Origin: Rhodospirillaceae bacterium
GTDB taxonomy: Bacteria > Pseudomonadota > Alphaproteobacteria > Rhodospirillales > Magnetovibrionaceae
Length of the DNA: 10,245 nt
NCBI GenBank assembly: GCA_002401565.1
Contig: NVTL01000006.1
Coordinates: forward strand, 10,451-20,695
Direction of reading: 5' to 3'
The position numbers and the translations under genes were made by a program. Below are positions 6,228-10,245 of the stretch, piece after piece. Position 1 is the first letter of the stretch. Each line of letters opens with the position of its first letter. The notes beneath the pieces were generated by a model. That model was not told the origin of the DNA. It worked only from the letters and a program-made list of their open reading frames with translations, and searched no databases.

Positions 6228-9200
6228 CTACCTTGTGAGCACATGACTGCCATTGACTGACTTTTCAATCTGAAACCCATTGGGAATGATTTGTTGGACA
6301 AGCTCAACATGAGAAATCAGGCCAACAGCACGACTTTGCCCAACTAAATCTTGAAGTGTCTGTAGTGCTTGATCCAGCGTTTCGGAATCCAGAGTACCAA
6401 AACCCTCATCAATGAAAACGGTATCGAGGTGGATGCCCCCGTTGAGACTTTCTACGACATCAGATAGGCCAAGAGCCAACGCGAGTGCCGCTAAAAAAGT
6501 CTCGCCACCAGACAGCGATGACGTGTCGCGGGAGCGACCTGTATGAATATCGTGCACCGCAATCCCTAGTCCACGTCGGCCGGATCCCTTTGTATCATCT
6601 TGCGCGCGTTCAAGTGTATATTGTCCACTCGTCATAGGTCTGAGACGGAGGTTGGCTGCGTCGAGTACCCGATCAAACATTGAAGCAATCGCAAATGTTT
6701 CAAGTTCGACTTTTTCATCATTGTGTCCGTTAAATGATGAAGCAACGGCCCCAAGGGGGGCGAATGCAGCTTCAGCTTCTTGGATCTTCTCGAGTGTGTC
6801 TGCAATACTTTCTTCCACACTAACTAAATGATCAGTGCTCGCCATTTTTTGTGCAACATCTCTAGAGGCCTGTTCCTTAGTTTCAATGGCTTGTTCGTTT
6901 GCGGCTTTAAGACCTTCTATATTCGGTCGGGTGGTATCTTTGATTGCTGACTTGGCGCGCTTGATCCTGTCCTTGGCTGCGGCGACATCATCATTGTAAC
7001 TGCGTATTGCTTGCTCCAGTGATTGGATGTCCGGGATATGTGCTTTATGCGCCTTGTACTGCTCGAGCGTCAGACCATTATCTTTGAGTCGCTGAGCAAG
7101 GACTGTTTCAGCTGACACAAGGGCTTCATGAGCTTTCCGATGATTGTTCTTAGAGCTTTCCTCGTCTTTGTTTGCTGAAATCACGGCCTCACGAGTTTTT
7201 TGTTCAGCCTCGACAGCCTCTTTGTGCGCAGTCTCTCGTTTCTCAATGTCATCATCGACGGCCTTTAGAGCCGTTTCTAAAGCCATATGGCTTCGAAGTG
7301 CTTCAGGAACCGAAGTCAAATGGCTTTCATAGGCTTGCTTTGCGACAGCAGCATCTGTTTTGAGTTTGTCTCGGTTCGTGCGCGTGGCTTCAAGATTTAT
7401 TGAGGAATCGGCAATCCCTCTTTCTAGAGCATCAATAGCTTCGGCTAATTCTTTAGCATCTACGATGGGTCCAAGCGCTATTAGCTGCCCATGTACACTG
7501 GCCAGTTTGCTTTCGAGATCCTCAACAGAATCCTCCGGCTTAACTAGCAGCTGAAGTGCGGCTTGACGTTCTGTGAGAGTTGCTTGTGCAGCTGAAAGGT
7601 CACAGTTTGCTTCGCTTTCATTTTGTTGTGCCTCTTCAAAGTCATCCCTTGCACTTTCGAACGCTTGGTTGAGCCCAGCACTTTGCGCATTGCCTTTCGC
7701 GGGGGTTGGGTGCTCGGATGATCCGCATACAGGACAAGGATCTCCAGATGAAAGTTTCTCCGCAAGGTGCAGTGCTTGAATGTTGGCGAGAGCCGCCTCT
7801 GCGAGATCGTATTCGATCTTAGCAGCTTCGACGGATTCAACCGTGGTCTCCTGATCTATTTCTGCTTCGTGGACAGCATTTGTACCCTTGGTGAGATTAT
7901 TTGACGCTGCTTCGTGTTCGCGGGCTTTAGTAAGAGCATCCTTAACTTCACCCAGTTGTTTCGACAGGTGATCGTGTTGCGTTTTATTCTCTTCAGCAGT
8001 TTTTAATGTGGTCTGCTTGCTGGCAAGGTCCAGCGCCGCATTTTCATGTTCCCTTGCCGCTGATGCATAAACATCCTCAGCAGTATTGGCATCATCTTCG
8101 GTAGCCACCACGGCCGCATTCAGTTTTTTTGATTGTTCCAATGTCGCTTGGTGTCGCTTTAAAGCACCACGACGTTCTCGCAAAGTTTCCATCTCATGTG
8201 CTTTGCCCCGCTCCTGTGAAAGGGACTGGGCAGCGGCATTCGCGGTGGATTTAGCAATGCCATGAGCCGTAATTGCCTCTTGTTCTTCATGTTCGCTGGA
8301 TTTGACGACCTCTCGCGCTACTTCGGTTGCGTTGTCAACATCGACAATGGTTTGGGCCAGTTTTGCACCGCCAAGTTTGATGTCGATTTCATGCATCTCG
8401 GTCGTTTTGGCTTCAAGCTCTCGTAAAACTTTTCCTGCGGTGCCATGTTCAATAAATGCCTTTTCTGTGTCCAGTGCGTTAGCTAACTGTTTTTCGGTGA
8501 AAAGTGCCTTGCTTTGCGCCTCCTTGGCGGTTTTTTCGCTTGCTTCCTGTTCGACCCTTGCCATTGCGATGCCTTCGATCAGGGCATCTGTCGTTTCAAA
8601 GCCATGGTGCTCGAGACTGCTCTGACAGGCGCGCCGATCAGCCAGAATTTTATCCTCTACGGCTTTCGCGTCTTCCTTCATCTTTTGGGCAAGACGTTTG
8701 TACAGAGATACATCGAACAACTCGCGCAGGATTGCCAAACGCTCATTGGTTTTCGCCGTTAGGAAGGTTTCGAATTTCCCCTGAGGTAGCAGAACGATTT
8801 GTCGGAATTGTTCCGCTCCATAACCAAGCCGTTGAGAAAGTTCCTCCTGAACATCCTTTGTCTTTTTCTCAGCAATAATCTTTCCGGTGTTCTCAGATGA
8901 AATTTCATCAACGGAAATGCCGGTTACATCGAACAACCAGGCACTGTGTCTTTCCTTCGTCTCACCGTCACCCTTTAAGGCTTTTCTCATTTGTTCTGGT
9001 CGACGACGAACAAGGTATCGCTTTGTGCCAATTTCGAATACGAGCTCGACTTCAGTCATGAGGTCAGGATGAGCATGGTGCGATCGAAATGTTGTAGGGT
9101 CCTGCCCACCTTTCGCCGACTCTCCGAAAAGTGCAAATGACATTGCACTGAAGATCGATGACTTTCCCGATCCCGTAGGGCCATAAATTCCAAAGAGCCC

Positions 9201-9284
9201 GGCCTCAAGGGCCTCTCTCAGATCCACGACTTCACGTTCCGCATAGGGGCCGAAGGCCTGCATGGTCAGTCGCAAAGGTCTCAT
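6228..9284 (-). CDS. sbcC: SbcC, ATPase subunit of the SbcCD nuclease
   Basis: This 1018-residue SMC/Rad50-type ATPase powers the SbcCD complex, which opens and cleaves DNA hairpins and processes double-strand ends in the cytoplasm. The Walker A motif is GPTGSGKS at residues 35-42. A QIVLLPQGKFETFL Q-loop region follows at 162-175. Two long Ala/Glu/Lys-rich coiled-coil arms flank a zinc hook CPVCGSSEHP at 517-526, close to the middle of the protein as expected. The ABC signature is LSGGE at 924-928, Walker B is DTVFIDE at 954-960 and the D-loop follows at FGTLD (962-966). Length and order are complete for the family. The ATG at 9284-9282 overlaps the sbcD stop as ATGA and is preceded by a strong AGGAGG, so translation is coupled to sbcD. 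The gene ends about 40 bp from the IS3 remnant and runs convergent to the two-gene module. Confidence 0.97.
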   Translation of the reverse strand: MRPLRLTMQAFGPYAEREVVDLREALEAGLFGIYGPTGSGKSSIFSAMSFALFGESAKGGQDPTTFRSHHAHPDLMTEVELVFEIGTKRYLVRRRPEQMRKALKGDGETKERHSAWLFDVTGISVDEISSENTGKIIAEKKTKDVQEELSQRLGYGAEQFRQIVLLPQGKFETFLTAKTNERLAILRELFDVSLYKRLAQKMKEDAKAVEDKILADRRACQSSLEHHGFETTDALIEGIAMARVEQEASEKTAKEAQSKALFTEKQLANALDTEKAFIEHGTAGKVLRELEAKTTEMHEIDIKLGGAKLAQTIVDVDNATEVAREVVKSSEHEEQEAITAHGIAKSTANAAAQSLSQERGKAHEMETLRERRGALKRHQATLEQSKKLNAAVVATEDDANTAEDVYASAAREHENAALDLASKQTTLKTAEENKTQHDHLSKQLGEVKDALTKAREHEAASNNLTKGTNAVHEAEIDQETTVESVEAAKIEYDLAEAALANIQALHLAEKLSSGDPCPVCGSSEHPTPAKGNAQSAGLNQAFESARDDFEEAQQNESEANCDLSAAQATLTERQAALQLLVKPEDSVEDLESKLASVHGQLIALGPIVDAKELAEAIDALERGIADSSINLEATRTNRDKLKTDAAVAKQAYESHLTSVPEALRSHMALETALKAVDDDIEKRETAHKEAVEAEQKTREAVISANKDEESSKNNHRKAHEALVSAETVLAQRLKDNGLTLEQYKAHKAHIPDIQSLEQAIRSYNDDVAAAKDRIKRAKSAIKDTTRPNIEGLKAANEQAIETKEQASRDVAQKMASTDHLVSVEESIADTLEKIQEAEAAFAPLGAVASSFNGHNDEKVELETFAIASMFDRVLDAANLRLRPMTSGQYTLERAQDDTKGSGRRGLGIAVHDIHTGRSRDTSSLSGGETFLAALALALGLSDVVESLNGGIHLDTVFIDEGFGTLDSETLDQALQTLQDLVGQSRAVGLISHVELVQQIIPNGFQIEKSVNGSHVLTR

Positions 9285-10245
9285 GAGTGCTCCTCCTGAG
9301 CCGTCAATTCTGTCAGGCTCTCGCTAATGAGGTTCAGTTCTTTTGTGCTTGCCTCTTCTCCTCGCACATGTGCAAAAAAGTCATGTATGACCTCCATGGG
9401 GTCGTCCAAACTGGCTTGCGTAGAGCCAGTCGTTTTCAACTGCGATCCTTGTTCGTCGCGCTCATAAGTTAGCTTTAAGGCATGGGGGTAATTCTCACGA
9501 ATTCGGCCCATGGGATCAATCAGGGCCCCCTTATCGGTCAGTACGATCTCGATGAAATCATCTGACGGTGCTTCTGCCGCCTTAGCAGCGAGTTCTGCAA
9601 GAGACCCTTTCAAGGTTCGTACGGCTCGCAGCGGTTTGAATGGCAATTGCTCCGTAGATAACGATCCATCGGAGGCTAGTTCCACGAGCGTCATGGACTT
9701 TTCGGTTTCAGCCTCATCAAAACCGAAGGCAAGCGGAGAACCGCTATACCTAATATGATCTGAACCTGCATGTTGGGGGCTATGTAGATGACCAAGAGCC
9801 ACATAATGAGCACCATCAAAAGCATTGGCTGGAACAGTTTCAACACCACCAACGGCTAGACGTCTCTCACTTTCGCTCGGATAGGCGTTGGTGACAAATG
9901 CATGAGCAATAATAACCCATCTTGCGTTGCTCGGCACATGGGGACGAGCCGCACTTATTTGTGCAGCAAGCACATCGGCAGGGGTGGAAATCTTGGTGTC
10001 ACCAAAACATTCACGGGCTGAAAACTCATTGCCGAACGGCAAGGCTGAAAAGGCAACGGGGCCATGCTCGTCGTCAATGATCAAAGGCGTTTCGTATGCG
10101 TTCAATGGTCCTCTGATCAACACCCTATTTCGGTCTGCAAGGGCAGCATTGGAGGCTATCCGGTCGCCAGAGTCATGGTTGCCTGCAATAAGCACAATCG
10201 CGCAACGCGTTTCAGAATAGACTTTTTGAATGAATGCATTGAACT
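9281..10245 (-). CDS. sbcD: SbcD, nuclease subunit of SbcCD, 5' end outside the window
   Basis: This is a calcineurin-like metallophosphoesterase, the Mre11-type exonuclease/endonuclease partner of SbcC. The frame is open to the right edge, and the visible part has 320 residues. Reading in from the edge, it begins FNAFIQKVYSETRCAIVLI, directly followed by AGNHDSGDR, which holds the GNHD metal-binding motif. Further motifs are WVIIAHAFV (metal-binding His) and the GHLHSPQ motif near the family's GHxH. The first motifs (the DxH of the N-terminal DWHLG block and GDxxD) are missing because they lie beyond the window, not because the gene is damaged. A GTG at 10195-10193 is an internal Val, not the start. 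The C-terminus is normal and overlaps the sbcC start by 4 bp (9281-9284), giving a sbcDC operon. The promoter is outside the window. Confidence 0.95.
   Translation of the reverse strand, partial: FNAFIQKVYSETRCAIVLIAGNHDSGDRIASNAALADRNRVLIRGPLNAYETPLIIDDEHGPVAFSALPFGNEFSARECFGDTKISTPADVLAAQISAARPHVPSNARWVIIAHAFVTNAYPSESERRLAVGGVETVPANAFDGAHYVALGHLHSPQHAGSDHIRYSGSPLAFGFDEAETEKSMTLVELASDGSLSTEQLPFKPLRAVRTLKGSLAELAAKAAEAPSDDFIEIVLTDKGALIDPMGRIRENYPHALKLTYERDEQGSQLKTTGSTQASLDDPMEVIHDFFAHVRGEEASTKELNLISESLTELTAQEEHS

Noticed and set aside
7544..7840. 98-codon minus-strand frame inside sbcC
   Set aside because: It lies in another frame of the well-supported sbcC coiled-coil region, and its composition is a shadow of that gene.
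8504..8878. 124-codon plus-strand frame opposite sbcC
   Set aside because: It is antisense to a clearly coding part of sbcC, has no domain signal and no upstream ribosome binding site.

Overview
The window looks like a bacterial chromosome segment of intermediate GC content, probably from a Pseudomonadota species. YaeQ, SbcCD, a PAS-domain signalling protein and the style of the integrase remnant all fit this. Lineage cannot be fixed from the sequence alone; an alphaproteobacterium is my best guess.

Left part (1-1678, all minus strand): the start of a membrane-anchored PAS-domain signalling protein, cut by the window edge; a class I SAM-dependent methyltransferase just upstream of it; and a complete yaeQ gene with a good extended -10 promoter. 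These look like ordinary backbone genes.

Middle part (about 1800-6190): an accessory insertion bounded by relics of mobile DNA. On the left are a strong terminator hairpin, a tRNA-3'-end-like stretch, a cluster of CAGGGAA repeats resembling integrase arm sites, and the C-terminal piece of a tyrosine recombinase broken by an in-frame amber codon. On the right is the terminal fragment of an IS3-family element with one recognisable end. Between them is a two-gene plus-strand operon (2521-5924) that I do not recognise as a named system. Its first gene encodes a 394-residue GHKL-type ATPase with no visible kinase dimerisation or receiver domain. The second starts 2 bp later and encodes a 738-residue protein with two phosphoribosyltransferase-like regions, both lacking the usual acidic pair in the PRPP loop, plus a CPMC motif. 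An ATPase paired with an inactive-looking nucleotide/PRPP-binding protein on a decayed island suggests a sensor/effector conflict or defence module. That function is inference.

Right part (6228-10245, minus strand): sbcD (its 5' end lies outside the window) and sbcC, overlapping by 4 bp. They encode the SbcCD (Mre11-Rad50-like) nuclease that cleaves DNA hairpins and processes DNA ends. This operon converges on the two-gene module, with the IS3 remnant between them.
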